64,000 nt of DNA. Source: Pseudomaricurvus hydrocarbonicus. Its GTDB lineage: Bacteria > Pseudomonadota > Gammaproteobacteria > Pseudomonadales > Cellvibrionaceae. Position numbers and translations under genes: made by a program. The notes under the pieces are model-generated. The model searched no databases and was not told where the DNA came from. It saw nothing but the letters and a program-made list of their open reading frames with translations. The stretch is taken from assembly GCF_011602365.1 (NCBI RefSeq), contig NZ_JAAONZ010000003.1:1-64000 (forward strand). The letters run 5' to 3'. Of the stretch, positions 63,721 to 64,000 are shown in pieces (positions within the stretch are counted from its first letter, which is position 1; each line of letters starts with the position of its first letter).

Positions 63721-64000
63721 TTACGCCGGTTCTGGCGGTTGCGACTTTCTTGCCTGCTTGTGTAAAAAACGCTCCAGTGCCCGCGACACAGCGACAAACC
63801 CAAACGTGGCAGTGACCATCGTGGCGGCGCCAAAGCCGCCGCTGCAATCGAGTTTGGTGCCGGCTTGCAGGCCGGATTTTGCCTGGCAGGTGCCGCCGTC
63901 TTCTGCGGGGTAGGTCATTTGTTCGGTGGAATACACGGCCTCAATGGAAAATACCCGTTTCGGGTTGCGGGAAAAGTTATGCCAGCGGCGCAGGGTGTTG
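63721..64000 (-). CDS. tcdA: TcdA (CsdL), tRNA t6A dehydratase, C-terminal part
   Basis: The minus strand from the window edge reads RRWHNFSRNPKRVFSIEAVY, then STEQMTYP and, near the end, FGAATMVTATFGFVAVSRAL, the C-terminal third of TcdA (YgdL/CsdL). TcdA dehydrates N6-threonylcarbamoyl-adenosine 37 in tRNA to the cyclic form, using ATP, and in E. coli receives sulfur-relay help from CsdA-CsdE. The N-terminal adenylation domain is outside the window. It is 1.9 kb from the CsdA-CsdE fusion, in keeping with the csdA-csdE-csdL grouping of E. coli. The stop lies at 63721-63723. Confidence 0.9.
   Translation of the reverse strand, partial: NTLRRWHNFSRNPKRVFSIEAVYSTEQMTYPAEDGGTCQAKSGLQAGTKLDCSGGFGAATMVTATFGFVAVSRALERFLHKQARKSQPPEPA

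Overview
This 64 kb window is a stretch of chromosome from a gammaproteobacterium. The gene order from yhbY to pnp is the classic gammaproteobacterial translation and cell-envelope block, tpiA sits between glmM and secG as in pseudomonads, and the mix of PA3496-like, HdfR-like, PrkA/YeaH/SpoVR and PiuC genes fits a free-living, possibly marine, relative of Pseudomonas and the Cellvibrionaceae. The genus is an inference from gene content; nothing in the sequence fixes it.

Layout. The window opens in the last 67 bases of a 5S rRNA gene. Next come yhbY (minus) and rlmE-ftsH-folP-glmM-tpiA-secG-tRNA-Leu(GAG) (plus). A four-gene chaperone-usher pilus cluster (7963-12561), preceded by a consensus CRP-type site, lies between tRNA-Leu and the initiator tRNA gene. 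The translation block follows: tRNA-fMet, rimP, nusA, infB, rbfA, truB, rpsO, pnp. From about 22.4 to 39 kb is a mosaic of single genes and pairs: purU, an OmpA-like protein, small conserved proteins, a LysR regulator, an MgtC-like protein, rimK with a zinc acylase, corA, a radical SAM protein, a gamma carbonic anhydrase, SpoIIAA-like and CBS proteins, a pteridine reductase, cca, and a receiver-histidine kinase divergent from an HTH-receiver protein. The last pair is separated by a strong promoter and terminator facing the kinase, which look like an unannotated RNA gene or an attenuated leader.

The 39-44 kb region is the PrkA-YeaH-SpoVR stress operon (minus). It is followed by galE, an acyl-CoA synthetase, and an iron-uptake locus (Fur-like box, exbB, two exbD genes, tonB, catecholate-type receptor, alpha-hydroxyacid oxidase, PiuC-type dioxygenase). 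A MarR/HlyD/DUF2955 efflux operon with two SlyA-type operators comes next, then rimO, tatD, a fused cysteine desulfurase-SufE gene, a diguanylate cyclase, an NTF2-like protein and the 3' part of tcdA.

How they work together. The first 22 kb is ribosome and envelope housekeeping: ribosome maturation (YhbY, RlmE, RimP, RbfA), tRNA and mRNA metabolism (TruB, PNPase, NusA), initiation (IF2, fMet tRNA), secretion and membrane quality control (SecG, FtsH) and cell-wall precursor supply (GlmM). The iron locus forms one functional unit: energised outer-membrane import plus two oxidative enzymes. The desulfurase fusion and TcdA match the CsdA-CsdE-CsdL sulfur-relay and tRNA t6A-cyclisation group of E. 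coli. The points most worth following up are the 37.9-38.1 kb RNA, the CsdA-CsdE fusion, the Asp/Asn ExbD pair, the pilus insertion, the RimK-acylase pair and the unusual 1:72 position of the initiator tRNA.
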